From Cupriavidus malaysiensis (lineage in GTDB: Bacteria > Pseudomonadota > Gammaproteobacteria > Burkholderiales > Burkholderiaceae), in assembly GCF_001854325.1 (NCBI RefSeq), contig NZ_CP017755.1, positions 1,426,001-1,490,000 on the forward strand: a stretch of DNA of 64,000 nucleotides, read 5' to 3'. The translations under genes were made by a program, and so were the position numbers. Shown here one piece after another: positions 41,687 through 50,942 of the stretch. Position 1 is the stretch's first letter. Every line of letters starts with the position of its first letter. The notes under the pieces were generated by a model. That model saw only the letters and a program-made list of their open reading frames with translations, searched no databases and was not told where the DNA came from.

Positions 41687-42367
41687 CTAGCGCGCGCTGT
41701 CGCACTGCGGGCAGACGCGCAGCAGCAGCGGGCCCTCCAGGCCGAGTTCGCCATCCTGGGGCAGGGGGCGTGCCTCGCCTCCGGCACCGGCCAGCATGCA
41801 GCGGCAACCGGCCGGACGCGGTTCCAGGCGGCGCGGCGTGCCTGCCGGCACGACCGCATAGTGGACGCCGAGCTGTACCCGGCGTTCCCACTGGCCGCTC
41901 GGGTCGAGCATCAGCAGCCACTGGCGGATCTGCGTCGACCAGTGCGCCACCGTTTCCGCCTTCACTTCGAGTTGCCGGGCCGCTTCCGCCAGCGACATGC
42001 TGCGCGCCAGCAGCGGGAAGATCTGCGCGAAGCGATCGACATGCCGCAGCCGGGCCAGCGGCGTGGCGCTCAGCCGGGTGAAGCGCCGCCGGCAATGGCG
42101 GCAGCGGAACTGGGGCAGTTCGTCGCCGCTCGGCGCGCAGGCATGGGCATCGTCCGCGCCGCAGTGCGGGCAGGCCGGCGCGATCGCCGCCTCGCTGCGC
42201 AGCACCTGCCAGGCGGCCTCGAGATAGGCGGCCAGCTCCGCATCGCCGCGGTTGCGGTTGCCGCTGCTCACGTGCATCAGGCTCGTCGGGCGCGGCTGCG
42301 CGCCGGCGGTGGACGCGAGGCCGGTGCAGGTGCGGAGGGCGGAGTGCTGGCGCATGGATGGAATCAT
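41687..42367 (-). CDS. DUF746-type zinc-ribbon protein coupled to the efflux lipoprotein gene
   Basis: A 226-residue protein with several Cys pairs suggestive of zinc ribbons: CPHCGADDAHAC, FRCRHCRRRFTRL and, at the C-terminus, VCPQCDSAR. Between them lies a helix-turn-helix-like stretch (SLAEAARQLEVKAETVAHWST). This resembles the DUF746 proteins common in Ralstonia/Cupriavidus, which look like InsA/transposase-type zinc-finger DNA binders. The ATG at 42367 overlaps the stop of the NodT-like gene as ATGA, so it is translated with it. It could be a DNA-binding or metal-sensing regulator of the efflux operon, but this is inference. An internal ATG at 42277 is an alternative start. Confidence 0.7.
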   Translation of the reverse strand: MIPSMRQHSALRTCTGLASTAGAQPRPTSLMHVSSGNRNRGDAELAAYLEAAWQVLRSEAAIAPACPHCGADDAHACAPSGDELPQFRCRHCRRRFTRLSATPLARLRHVDRFAQIFPLLARSMSLAEAARQLEVKAETVAHWSTQIRQWLLMLDPSGQWERRVQLGVHYAVVPAGTPRRLEPRPAGCRCMLAGAGGEARPLPQDGELGLEGPLLLRVCPQCDSAR

Positions 42368-43911
42368 GGTTGGCTTGTCTTGGCGCCGCTGTCTCCGGCG
42401 GCGATGGAAGAGGTGTCGCCGTGCCACCAGCCGCCACCCAGGGCGAGGTAGAGCGCGGCGGTATCGGCGAAGCGGCTGGCGCGCGCTTGCACGGTGGCCT
42501 GCACGGTGGTCTGGTAGGCCTGTTCGGCGTTGAGCAGCGCGAGCACGTTGATCTGTCCGAGTTCCAGTTGCCTGCTGGTGATGTCGAGCGTGCGGTTCGC
42601 CGCTTGTTCGGACTTCAGGGCCGCCTGCAGCACCAGCGCGTCGGCGTCCAGCGCATGCAGGGTGTCGGCCACGTTCTGGAAGGCAACCACCACGGTCTCG
42701 CGGTACTGCGCTTCGGCCTGGGCCATGGCGGCATCGGCAGCGCGCTTGCGCGCCAGCAGCGTGCCGCCGGCGAACAGTGTCTGGGTCGCGCTGCCGGCCA
42801 GGCTCCAGAACACGTTGCCGTCGTTGAACATCTGGCTGAACACGGTCGAGCTGCCGCCCAGGCTGCCGGTCAGCGTCAGCTGGGGCAGCATGTTCGCGAT
42901 CGCCACGCCGACCTGCGCGGTCGCCGCATGCAGGTTGGCTTCGGCGGCACGCACGTCGGGGCGCTGGTGCACCAGTTGCGACGGCAGCGAGACAGGGAGT
43001 TCGCGCGGCAACTGGAAGTCGGCGAAGGTGAAGGTGTCCTCCGGGCCTTCGGCGGGCAGCTTGCCGGTCAGGGCGGCAAGCTGGTCGCGCTGCAGCGCGA
43101 GCTGCTTGCGCAGCGTGGGCAGCGCCTGCTCGGCCTGCGCCAGCTGGGTCTGCGCCGCCGCGACGTCGAGGCCGCTGGCCGCGCCCAGACCTTGCTGGCG
43201 CTGGAGATTGTCGAACAGGCGGGTATTGATCTCGACGATGCGCTCCTGTGCGTGGATCTGGGCGCGCAGGCCCGCTTCCTGGATCGCGGCCACGACCAGG
43301 CTCGAGGCCAGCGTCAGGTAGGTCGCCTCCACCTGGCAGCGCTGCGCTTCCTCGCTGGCGCGCAGCGATTCGACCTGGCGGCGGTTCAGGCCGAACACGT
43401 CGGGGGCATAGCTGATCGCCAGCTGCGCGGTGTGGAGGGTGAAGTATTCGTCGCCGGAAGTCAGCGTCGGCGAGATCGTGCCGACCGCGTTGCGCTGGCG
43501 GCTGGGCGAGTACGAGGCTTGCAGGGTTGGGAAGAAGGCCCCTTGCTGTGCCTTCACGTTCTCGTGCGCCTGCCTCAGTGCCGCTTGCGCCGCGGCCACC
43601 GTCGGGCTGGCCTGGAAGGCATCTTCGATCAGGCGGTCCAGCTTGGGCGACTGGAACAGCTGCCACCACTGGCGCGGAATGTCCATGCCGGCGACAAAGC
43701 GCTGGGCTTCGCCGCCCACGGTTGCTGCCGCGGCAGTCTGCGCCGGCAGCGGGGCCGGCGTGTAGCCGGCCGTGGCCGGTGCAGCAGGCGTCTTGAAATC
43801 CGGGCCGAAGGCGCAGGCCGAGAGCAGCGCACAGCCCGCGGCGGCGGCGGCCAGGGTGCTGCGTTGCCACCGGAATGGCCCGGTCTGCGGCGTGCGGTTG
43901 GGGAGAGACAT
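42364..43911 (-). CDS. efflux RND outer-membrane lipoprotein (NodT/OprM family)
   Basis: A 515-residue outer-membrane factor. The lipoprotein signal ends in LLSACAFG (lipobox), then GPDFKTPAAP, the typical NodT/OprM N-terminus. Two repeats of the TolC-type OEP domain follow, with alpha-barrel landmarks RRQVESLRASEEAQ, QRPDVRAAEANLHAATAQVG and GGTLLARKRAADAAM. The start at 43911 (MSLPNRTPQTG) is preferred over a frame extending into the operator region. It forms the exit duct of a tripartite pump; the adaptor and RND permease are transcribed divergently from the shared control region 43912-44037. Confidence 0.93.
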   Translation of the reverse strand: MSLPNRTPQTGPFRWQRSTLAAAAAGCALLSACAFGPDFKTPAAPATAGYTPAPLPAQTAAAATVGGEAQRFVAGMDIPRQWWQLFQSPKLDRLIEDAFQASPTVAAAQAALRQAHENVKAQQGAFFPTLQASYSPSRQRNAVGTISPTLTSGDEYFTLHTAQLAISYAPDVFGLNRRQVESLRASEEAQRCQVEATYLTLASSLVVAAIQEAGLRAQIHAQERIVEINTRLFDNLQRQQGLGAASGLDVAAAQTQLAQAEQALPTLRKQLALQRDQLAALTGKLPAEGPEDTFTFADFQLPRELPVSLPSQLVHQRPDVRAAEANLHAATAQVGVAIANMLPQLTLTGSLGGSSTVFSQMFNDGNVFWSLAGSATQTLFAGGTLLARKRAADAAMAQAEAQYRETVVVAFQNVADTLHALDADALVLQAALKSEQAANRTLDITSRQLELGQINVLALLNAEQAYQTTVQATVQARASRFADTAALYLALGGGWWHGDTSSIAAGDSGAKTSQP

Positions 43912-43977
43912 CGATACGGCCTGCAGGCGTCCGGCTGGAATGTGCAGCGATTCTAGGAGCGATCCCGCAGGCCGAAT

Positions 43978-44013
43978 ACTGTGATTCGTCACAGTCCTGT
44001 GATTCCTCACAGT
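43978..44013. promoter_or_regulatory. tandem pair of 18-bp palindromes between the efflux units
   Basis: ACTGTGA-TTCG-TCACAGT (43978-43995) is a perfect 7-bp-arm palindrome. It is followed immediately by CCTGTGA-TTCC-TCACAGT (43996-44013), identical at 16 of 18 positions. The arms resemble CRP/FNR half-sites but with a 4-bp instead of 6-bp centre. The array spans the divergent promoters and would let one regulator control pump and outer-membrane genes together. Confidence 0.65.
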
Positions 44014-44037
44014 AGACTGCCCCCCATTGGTGCAAGC

Positions 44038-45285
44038 ATGATGCGGGCAAATTTGCGCTATCTGTGGGGGTCCGCCGTGCCAATCGATGTCAAATCCGCC
44101 GCCATCGGGGCGACGGCCGCCGCTGTCGTGGTGGGAGGACTGGTGTTAGGCCTGTCCGGGCACACGCAGCCGACAGCCCTCTACGGCCCGCCTGCGGGCG
44201 GGCCCGCTTCGGCGCCGGCCGCGACCGTGCGCGGTGCGCAGGAAGTCACGCTCAACCAGGGGCAGATGCAGCACGTCAAGGTGGCCCCGGTGGAGGAGCG
44301 CGATTTCGCCAACCGGCGCGAGGCCATCGGCAACGTCGACTTCAACGAGGAGCGGTCGGTCCAGGTGTTCCCCACCAACCAGGGCAGGATCCGGCGCGCG
44401 TTTGCCAGGATCGGCGAAGACGTGCGCAAGGGCCAGCCCCTGTTCGAGATCGACAGTCCCGACCTGGTGCAGGCGGAATCCACGCTGATCTCCACGGCCG
44501 GCACGCGCGAGCTCACCACGCGCGCGCTGCAGCGCGCGCGCGGGCTGCTGGAGATCCAGGGTAACGCGCAGAAGGACGTGGACCAGGCCGTTGCCGATCA
44601 GCAGACGGCGGACGCCGCCTACAAGGCCGCGCGCAATGCGGTCGCCATCTTCGGCAAGAGCGAGGCCGAGATGGACCGCATGATCAAGGAGCGCCGCACC
44701 GATCCCGTCCTGACCGTGACCAGCCCCATCGATGGGCGCGTCACCGCGCGCAACGCCCAGCCCGGACTGCTGGTGCAGCCGGGCAGCAGCACCGCGCCTT
44801 ATACCGTGTCCGACCTGTCGACCATGTGGATGCAGGCCTTCGTGCCCGAGACCGACAGCCCGCTGCTGCGCGTCGGCCAGCCGGTCAAGGTCAAGGTGAT
44901 GGCCTTCCCCGGGCGCGTGTTCGACGGCAAGGTCACTTCGATCGGTGCCACCGTCGATGCCGGCACGCACCGCGTGCTGGTGCGCTCCGAGATCCAGGAT
45001 CCGCACCACGAACTGCGCCCCGGCATGTTCACCTCGTTCGAGATCCGCACCGGCGAGCCGATCCGATCGCCCGCGCTGACGGTGGACGGCGTGGTGCGGG
45101 AAGGGGACGGCACCATGACCGCCTGGGTCACCGCGGACCGCAAGCGCTTCACGCGCCGCGTGGTGAAGATCGGCCTGATGCAGGACGACGTGATCCAGAT
45201 CGTCGACGGCCTGCGGCCGGGCGAGCTGGCCGCCACCGAGGGCGCGCTCTTCATCAGCAACGCCGCCGCCATGTCCGGCACCTGA
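44038..45285 (+). CDS. HlyD-family periplasmic adaptor of an RND efflux system (CusB/CzcB-like)
   Basis: A 415-residue membrane-fusion protein. One N-terminal membrane anchor (AAIGATAAAVVVGGLVLGLSG) is followed by the lipoyl/barrel-sandwich domain (VFPTNQGRIRRAFARIGEDV, KGQPLFEIDSPDLVQAESTL) and a helical hairpin. The beta-barrel part has SPIDGRVTARNAQPGLLV and LSTMWMQAFVPETDS, and the C-terminal domain ends with a membrane-proximal segment (GLRPGELAATEG). It bridges the permease and the outer-membrane factor. Of the two ATG codons at 44038 and 44041, the former is given. No Met/His-rich N-terminal tail for metal binding is present. Confidence 0.92.
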   Translation: MMRANLRYLWGSAVPIDVKSAAIGATAAAVVVGGLVLGLSGHTQPTALYGPPAGGPASAPAATVRGAQEVTLNQGQMQHVKVAPVEERDFANRREAIGNVDFNEERSVQVFPTNQGRIRRAFARIGEDVRKGQPLFEIDSPDLVQAESTLISTAGTRELTTRALQRARGLLEIQGNAQKDVDQAVADQQTADAAYKAARNAVAIFGKSEAEMDRMIKERRTDPVLTVTSPIDGRVTARNAQPGLLVQPGSSTAPYTVSDLSTMWMQAFVPETDSPLLRVGQPVKVKVMAFPGRVFDGKVTSIGATVDAGTHRVLVRSEIQDPHHELRPGMFTSFEIRTGEPIRSPALTVDGVVREGDGTMTAWVTADRKRFTRRVVKIGLMQDDVIQIVDGLRPGELAATEGALFISNAAAMSGT

Positions 45286-45349
45286 GCCGGCGATGCGCAC
45301 CGAATCCATCCATACCCGATGAGCATCGAGCTGAACAAGAGGTAAATCC

Positions 45350-48300
45350 GTGCTGAGTGCCCTTCTCAAGCTGTCGCTGACTCGCCGGCCGCTGATCCTG
45401 CTGTTCCTGCTGGTGTTCGCCGGCGCCGGCCTGTTCGCCTTTTCCAAGCTGAACATCGAGGCCTATCCCAATCCCGCGCCGGTGATCCTGGAGATCACGG
45501 CGCAGGCGCCGGGCCTGTCGGCCGAGGAGATGGAGCGCTACTACACGGTGCCGATGGAAGTCGGGCTGGCGGCCACGCCCGGCGTCGAGAGCATCCGCTC
45601 GACATCCTTCTACGGCCTGTCCTTCGTGCGCGTGACGTTCAAGTACGGCATCGACTACTACTTCGCCTACACGCAGGCGGCGCTGGCGCTGCAGCAGAAC
45701 GTCAGCCTGCCCAACAACGTGCAGCCGCAGATCCAGTCCTCCAGCCTGGTCGGCGAGATCTACCGCTACCAGCTCAAGGGGCCGCCGCACTTCGGCCTGA
45801 CCAACCTGCGCACGCTGCAGGACTGGGTGCTGCAGCGCCGCCTGAAGACCGTGCCGGGCGTGATGCAGGTGGTGAGCTGGGGCGGCACCACCAAGGAATA
45901 CGACGTCGATGCCGACCTGCACAAGCTGGAGGCCTACAACGTCACGCTGCCGCAGATCGTCACCGCGCTGGGCAATGCCAACGCCAATGTCGGCGGGCGC
46001 ACCATCAACTTCGGCCAGCAGTCGGTCAATATCCGCGGCGTCGGCCTGATCCAGGATGTGTCCGACATCGAGAACATCGTGCTGACGCAGAGCAACGGCG
46101 TGCCGGTGCTGATCAAGGACGTGGCCAGGGTCAAGGTCGGTTTCACGCCGCGCCTGGGCCGCTCGGGGCGCGACAACGAGGATGATGTGGTGACGGCCGT
46201 GGTGGTGATGAACCGCACCCTGCAGACCAACGAGGTGGTGGCCCGCGTCAAGGCCGAGATCGACAAGATCAACAGCGACGGCACGCTGCCGGCGGGCGTC
46301 AGGATCGATCCCTACTACGACCGATCCTCCCTGGTGGCGGTGACCACGCACACCGTGCTGCACAGCCTGCTGTTCGGCTGCCTGCTGGTGTTCTTCATCC
46401 AGTGGGTCTTCCTCGGCGACCTGCGCAGCGCCATCATCGTCAGCGTCAATATCCCCTTCGCGCTGTTCTTCAGCATCATGATCCTGGTGCTGGTGGGGGA
46501 GTCGGCCAACCTGCTCTCGGTGGGGGCGGTCGACTTCGGCATCATCGTCGACTCCTCGGTGATCCTGGTCGAGAACGTGTTCCGCAACCTGCAGATGCCG
46601 GCCGCCGAGCAGGCGCGGCTGCTGGCCAGCCGCGAGGCTCGCGTGCTCGGCATGCGCGTGCCGGAGCGCATGCGCATGATCTTCGTCAGCGCGCTGCAGG
46701 TCGACAAGGCCGTGTTCTTCTCGGCCGCCATCACGGTGGCCGCCTTCGTGCCGCTGTTCACCATGCAGGGCGTGGAAGGACAGATCTTCGGCCCGATGGC
46801 GCGCACCTACGGCTACGCATTGCTGGGCGCGCTGATCGCCACCTTCACCGTGACGCCGGTGCTGTGCAGCTACCTGCTGCCCAAGGACATCGAGGAGAAG
46901 GAAACCTGGCTGGTGCGTGCGCTCCACCGCGTCTACGCGCCGACGCTGAAGTGGTCGCTGTCGAACAAGCGCTTCGCCGTGGTCGTCGGCGCCTGCGTGC
47001 TGGTGCTGACCGGCGTGCTGATGTCGCGCCTGGGGACCGAGTTCCTGCCGGCGCTGGAGGAAGGCAACCTGTGGATCCGCGCGACCATGCCGCCGACGGC
47101 CTCGCTGGAGGCAGGGGTCCAGCCGGTGGCGCGCATGCGCCAGATCCTGCTGCGCCACCCGGAGGTGGCCACGGTGGTGTCCCAGCATGGCCGCCCCGAT
47201 GACGGCAGCGATGCCGCGGGCTTCTTCAATGCGGAGTTCTTCGTGCCGCTGAAGCCGTTCGACCAGTGGCCCGCCGGCATGACCAAAGAAAAACTGGTGG
47301 CGCAGGTGCAGAAGGAGTTCAACGATGAGTTCGCCGGCATCGCGCTGAACTTCTCGCAGTACATCCAGGACAACGTCGAGGAAGGGCTGTCCGGCGTCAA
47401 GGGCGCCAACTCGGTCAAGATCGTCGGGCGGGATCTCGACACGCTGGAGCGCCTGGCCGACCAGGTCGAGCGCGAGATGTCGCAGGTCAAGGGCGTGACC
47501 GACCTCGGTGTGTTCCGCGTGATGGGCCAGCCCAACCTGAACATCCGCATCCGCCGCGACGCGGCGGCGCGCTACGGCTTGAACACCGGGGACGTCAACA
47601 CCGTGATCCAGGCGGCGCTGGGCGGCACGCAGGCGACCACCGTGCTGGAAGGCGACCGGCAGTTCGCGCTGACGGTGCGCCTGGCGCCGGAGTATCGCAA
47701 CAACATCGATGCCATCCGCAACCTCAAGGTGGCCTACCAGACCTCGGGCGGCGGCAATGCCTATATCCCGCTGAGCGAACTGGCCGACATCACGCTGGAC
47801 ACCGGCGCTTCGTACATCTTCCACGAGCGCAACCAGCGCTTCATCCCGGTCAAGTTCAGCGTGCGCGGGCGCGACCTGGGCGGTACCGTGGCCGAGGCGC
47901 AGGCGCGCATCGCGCGCAACGTCAAGCTGCCGGAAGGCTATCGCATCGACTGGGCCGGCGAGTTCGAGGAACTGGAGCAGGCCAAGCAGCGCCTGGAGGT
48001 GATCGTGCCGATCAGCATCCTGATGATCCTGGTGCTGCTGTACGGCCTGTTCAACTCGCTGCGCGACAGCCTGATGGCGCTGGCCGGCATCCCTTTCGCC
48101 ATCGCCGGGGGCGTGGCCGCGCTGTTCCTGACCGGGCTGGACTTCAGCATCTCGGCGGCGATCGGCTTCGTCTCGCTGTTCGGCGTCTCGGTGATGGACG
48201 GCATCCTGATGATCACCTACTACAACGACCTGCGCGGCCAGGGCATGCCGTCGGGCGGAGCGATGTTCCATGCCGCGCAGCACCGCATGCGGCCGATGCT

Positions 48301-48520
48301 GATGACGGCCCTGTCGGCCTGTATCGGCCTGTTCCCGGCGGCCATTTCCACCGGCATCGGCAGCCAGGTGCAGCGGCCGCTGGCGACGGTGGTGGTGGGC
48401 GGCATGCTGGTCGGGCCGATCATGCTGCTGGTGATCGTGCCGGCGCTGCGCATGGTCTTCCTCGGCAAGGATGCGCAGCCCGACGGCGAGGGCGGCGCGG
48501 CTGCGGAATCGGGGGTGTAG
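45350..48520 (+). CDS. HME-type RND efflux permease (CzcA/CusA family)
   Basis: A 1056-residue inner-membrane proton-driven pump. The membrane topology (12 helices), PGLSAEEMERYYTVPMEVGLAAT, the porter segment SWGGTTKEYDVDADLHKLEAY and the TM4 signature VGAVDFGIIVDSSVILVENV place it in the heavy-metal-efflux (HME) branch with CzcA and CusA. The DFG-IVD aspartates serve proton relay in that branch. The transported substrate may be Co/Zn/Cd, Cu/Ag or, as for some HME-like pumps, organic compounds. Translation starts at GTG 45350, with AGAGG 7 bases upstream. It follows the adaptor by 64 bp. Confidence 0.93.
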   Translation: MLSALLKLSLTRRPLILLFLLVFAGAGLFAFSKLNIEAYPNPAPVILEITAQAPGLSAEEMERYYTVPMEVGLAATPGVESIRSTSFYGLSFVRVTFKYGIDYYFAYTQAALALQQNVSLPNNVQPQIQSSSLVGEIYRYQLKGPPHFGLTNLRTLQDWVLQRRLKTVPGVMQVVSWGGTTKEYDVDADLHKLEAYNVTLPQIVTALGNANANVGGRTINFGQQSVNIRGVGLIQDVSDIENIVLTQSNGVPVLIKDVARVKVGFTPRLGRSGRDNEDDVVTAVVVMNRTLQTNEVVARVKAEIDKINSDGTLPAGVRIDPYYDRSSLVAVTTHTVLHSLLFGCLLVFFIQWVFLGDLRSAIIVSVNIPFALFFSIMILVLVGESANLLSVGAVDFGIIVDSSVILVENVFRNLQMPAAEQARLLASREARVLGMRVPERMRMIFVSALQVDKAVFFSAAITVAAFVPLFTMQGVEGQIFGPMARTYGYALLGALIATFTVTPVLCSYLLPKDIEEKETWLVRALHRVYAPTLKWSLSNKRFAVVVGACVLVLTGVLMSRLGTEFLPALEEGNLWIRATMPPTASLEAGVQPVARMRQILLRHPEVATVVSQHGRPDDGSDAAGFFNAEFFVPLKPFDQWPAGMTKEKLVAQVQKEFNDEFAGIALNFSQYIQDNVEEGLSGVKGANSVKIVGRDLDTLERLADQVEREMSQVKGVTDLGVFRVMGQPNLNIRIRRDAAARYGLNTGDVNTVIQAALGGTQATTVLEGDRQFALTVRLAPEYRNNIDAIRNLKVAYQTSGGGNAYIPLSELADITLDTGASYIFHERNQRFIPVKFSVRGRDLGGTVAEAQARIARNVKLPEGYRIDWAGEFEELEQAKQRLEVIVPISILMILVLLYGLFNSLRDSLMALAGIPFAIAGGVAALFLTGLDFSISAAIGFVSLFGVSVMDGILMITYYNDLRGQGMPSGGAMFHAAQHRMRPMLMTALSACIGLFPAAISTGIGSQVQRPLATVVVGGMLVGPIMLLVIVPALRMVFLGKDAQPDGEGGAAAESGV

Positions 48521-48587
48521 CGGCGGGTGCGCAGCGCCTGGCGGTGGCGCGCGGCCGCCGTCGCCTGCCGCCGCCAGAGCCCGATCC

Positions 48588-49193
48588 TCAGGGTTTGATG
48601 ATGCCGGCCGAGGCGGCCTTGACCACCGCCTCGATGCGGGTGGCGACGCCGAGCTTCTCGCGCGCGTTGTCGATGTGGAAGTCCACCGTGCGCTTGGACA
48701 GGCCGAGGATGGTGGCGATCTCGCCCGAGGTCTTGCCGCGCGCGGACCACACCAGGGCCTCGATCTCGCGCTCGCTCAAGTGGACCGCGGGCAGCGCGGG
48801 GCGCTGGCGCGCGACGCGCGCCAGCCGCGTCTCGACGATGCTGGCGAGGATGTCGAAGTCCACCGGCTTGGTGACATAGTCGTCGGCGCCCAGCCGGCGC
48901 CCCTTCAATTCCGCCTCGCGCTGGGCCAGCGCGGTCAGGAAGATGAAGGGCATGTCGGCGAAGCGCGGCGCCAGCGCGGTCACCCGCTCCAGCAACTCGA
49001 AGCCGGTCATCACTGGCATACTCACGTCGCAGAGCACCAGGTCGGGGGCGTCGCGCAGGATGGCGGCCAGGCCTTGCTGGCCGTCGTGGGCGATGTCGAC
49101 GGCGAAGCCGCGGTCGACCAGTTCTTCCGCGATCAGGTCGGCGGTCTCGGGATCGTCCTCGATGCAGAGGATCTTGCGCCGCGCGGCGTTCAT
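48588..49193 (-). CDS. NarL/LuxR-type response regulator
   Basis: A 201-residue response regulator. The receiver (residues about 7-125) has the acidic pair ED12-13, phospho-acceptor D56 (DLVLCDVSMP), T87 and K109 (DDYVTKPVD), so it is complete. A LuxR-type DNA-binding domain (about 138-200; LSEREIEALVWSARGKTSGEIATILGLSKRTVDFH) follows. It is divergent from a histidine kinase gene, whose start is 81 bp away, making a two-component pair. The two genes flank the 3' end of the RND operon; the pump's tandem palindrome could be a target, but NarL-type proteins bind short heptamer repeats, so this is only suggestion. Confidence 0.93.
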   Translation of the reverse strand: MNAARRKILCIEDDPETADLIAEELVDRGFAVDIAHDGQQGLAAILRDAPDLVLCDVSMPVMTGFELLERVTALAPRFADMPFIFLTALAQREAELKGRRLGADDYVTKPVDFDILASIVETRLARVARQRPALPAVHLSEREIEALVWSARGKTSGEIATILGLSKRTVDFHIDNAREKLGVATRIEAVVKAASAGIIKP

Positions 49194-49273
49194 GGCAGTC
49201 TCCGCGGCGGGCGGGCCGGGGCGGCCCGCCCGCCGGCCCGGTGCGGGCAGGCAGGTTTCATCATGCGTATCTT

Positions 49274-50911
49274 ATGAAGCATCCGAGTCAGGCGTCCGTT
49301 ACGGCGCCAGCCAAGCCGCAGCGGCCCGTGGCGCGCCGGCGCGCGGGCATACCGGCGTTGCGCCCGATCCGGGTACGGCTGTCGCTGGTGTTCGTGCTGT
49401 TCCTGTTGCTGGTGGCCGGGGTGGGCGTGTTCAGCATCGACCGGCTGGCGAGCTTCCACAGCGTTTCGGCCCAGATCAGCGGGCGCTGGCTGCAGAGCAA
49501 CCGTATTCTAGGGGATCTGAACAACTACATCTCGGATTTCCGCGGCAGCGAGGGCGACCTGCTGATCGCCAGCACACGCGCCGACCTGCACGCCGCGGAA
49601 CAGGAGATCGCCCGCCTGGACGATATCGTGGAGGGCGGCGAGGCGCGCTACAGTCGCCTGGAACACGATCCGGCCGAGCTGGCGCTGTTCCAGCAGTTCA
49701 CGCAGGAGTGGGCCACCTACCGGCAGGCCGCCTTGCGCGTCAGCGCGCTGGTGCGCAGCGGCGACATGCCCGGCGCCATCCAGCTATACCACGGCGATTC
49801 GCGCCGCGCCTTCAGCGCCGCCAACGGCACCCTGTCGGTGCTGACCGAGCGCAATGTGACGGGGGCGGCCGAGGCCACCGAACGCGAGGCACAGGCCTAC
49901 GAGGAAGCACGCCGGCTGATCGCTGGCGCCATCCTGATCTCGCTGTGCCTGGCGGTGGCGGCGGTGGCCTATATCGTCGGCGCGGTGTCGGCGCCGATCG
50001 CGCGCCTGGTCGAGCGCATGCACCGCATCTCGGATAACGACCCCGACGTGGACATTCCCGGCGCCCAGCGCCAGGACGAGATCGGCGACATCGCCCGCGC
50101 GGTGGTGCGCTTTCGCGACAATACCCGCGAACTCGAGCGCAGCAAGGCGGTGCTGGCGGCGCAGACCGCCAGGCTGGAGCAGACCCTGGCCAACGAGCGC
50201 CGCATGGCCGAGCTGCAGCGCAATTTCGTCTCGATGGCATCACACGAATTCCGCACGCCCCTGAATGTGATCGACGGCCATGCGCAGCGCCTGCTGCGCA
50301 TGCGCGAGCCGCTCTCGGCCGAGGCGCTGGCGGAGCGCTGCGGCAAGATCCGCGGAGCCGTGCAGCGCATGACCAGCCTGATCGACCGCCTGCTGGATTC
50401 GTCGCAGCTGATGGACAGCGTGGCCATGGCGGCACCGCAGAGCGAAGACTTCGCCTTGCCGCAGCTGCTGCATGAGGTCTGCGAGATGCATCGCGACAGC
50501 TCGCCCAGCGCGCAGCTGGAAGAGGCCTTCGACGCCGCCGCCGCCGAGTACGTGCATGGCGATCCGCGCCTGCTGTTCCAGGCCTTCAGCAACCTGGTCG
50601 GCAACGCGGTCAAGTACTCGCCGGCGCGGTCGCCGGTGCGGATTGCCATCGAGAGCCGCAAGGACGCCCTCGCCGTGTCGGTCGAGGACCAGGGTATCGG
50701 CATCCCGGAGAACGATGTGGCCCACCTGTTCGAGCGCTATGTGCGCGGCGCCAACGTGGCCGGCACCGTGGGCGCGGGCGTCGGGCTCTACCTGGTCAAG
50801 CTGGTGGTCGACCTGCACCATGGCGAGGTAGCGGTGGACAGCCGCGAGGGGCACGGATCGCGTTTCACCGTGGTGCTGCCGCGCGTGGCGCCGCCGCGCC
50901 GCATGCCGTAG
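49274..50911 (+). CDS. membrane sensor histidine kinase (HAMP-HisKA-HATPase)
   Basis: A 545-residue sensor kinase. Two transmembrane segments (LSLVFVLFLLLVAGVGVFSI near residue 40; LIAGAILISLCLAVAAVAYIVG near 220) enclose a helical periplasmic sensor domain. HAMP follows, then HisKA with the phospho-acceptor H324 (SMASHEFRTPLNVIDG), the N box SNLVGNAVKYSP, G1 DQGIGIP and G2 GAGVGLYLVKLVVDLH. All ATP-binding boxes are intact. The start at 49274 (MKHPSQASV) is chosen within a frame open from 49241. It pairs with the divergent NarL-type response regulator; the stimulus is unknown. Confidence 0.93.
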   Translation: MKHPSQASVTAPAKPQRPVARRRAGIPALRPIRVRLSLVFVLFLLLVAGVGVFSIDRLASFHSVSAQISGRWLQSNRILGDLNNYISDFRGSEGDLLIASTRADLHAAEQEIARLDDIVEGGEARYSRLEHDPAELALFQQFTQEWATYRQAALRVSALVRSGDMPGAIQLYHGDSRRAFSAANGTLSVLTERNVTGAAEATEREAQAYEEARRLIAGAILISLCLAVAAVAYIVGAVSAPIARLVERMHRISDNDPDVDIPGAQRQDEIGDIARAVVRFRDNTRELERSKAVLAAQTARLEQTLANERRMAELQRNFVSMASHEFRTPLNVIDGHAQRLLRMREPLSAEALAERCGKIRGAVQRMTSLIDRLLDSSQLMDSVAMAAPQSEDFALPQLLHEVCEMHRDSSPSAQLEEAFDAAAAEYVHGDPRLLFQAFSNLVGNAVKYSPARSPVRIAIESRKDALAVSVEDQGIGIPENDVAHLFERYVRGANVAGTVGAGVGLYLVKLVVDLHHGEVAVDSREGHGSRFTVVLPRVAPPRRMP

Positions 50912-50942
50912 CCGCGCGGGGCGGGCCGCCGGCGCGCGGCTC

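Noticed and set aside
41687..42367. insertion sequence suggested by the InsA-like zinc ribbon
   Set aside because: There is no DDE catalytic domain, terminal inverted repeat or target duplication around the gene.
43978..44013. CRP binding sites
   Set aside because: The half-sites resemble TGTGA/TCACA but the centre is 4 bp instead of 6 bp in both copies.
42368..44083. single long frame joining the DUF746-type protein to sequence over the NodT-like gene
   Set aside because: The upstream part is an alternative frame of the NodT-like gene; the ATGA overlap gives the natural start.
45254..48283. long open frame antisense to the RND permease
   Set aside because: It is a His/Asp/Arg-rich shadow without motifs; the plus strand encodes an intact HME-RND protein.
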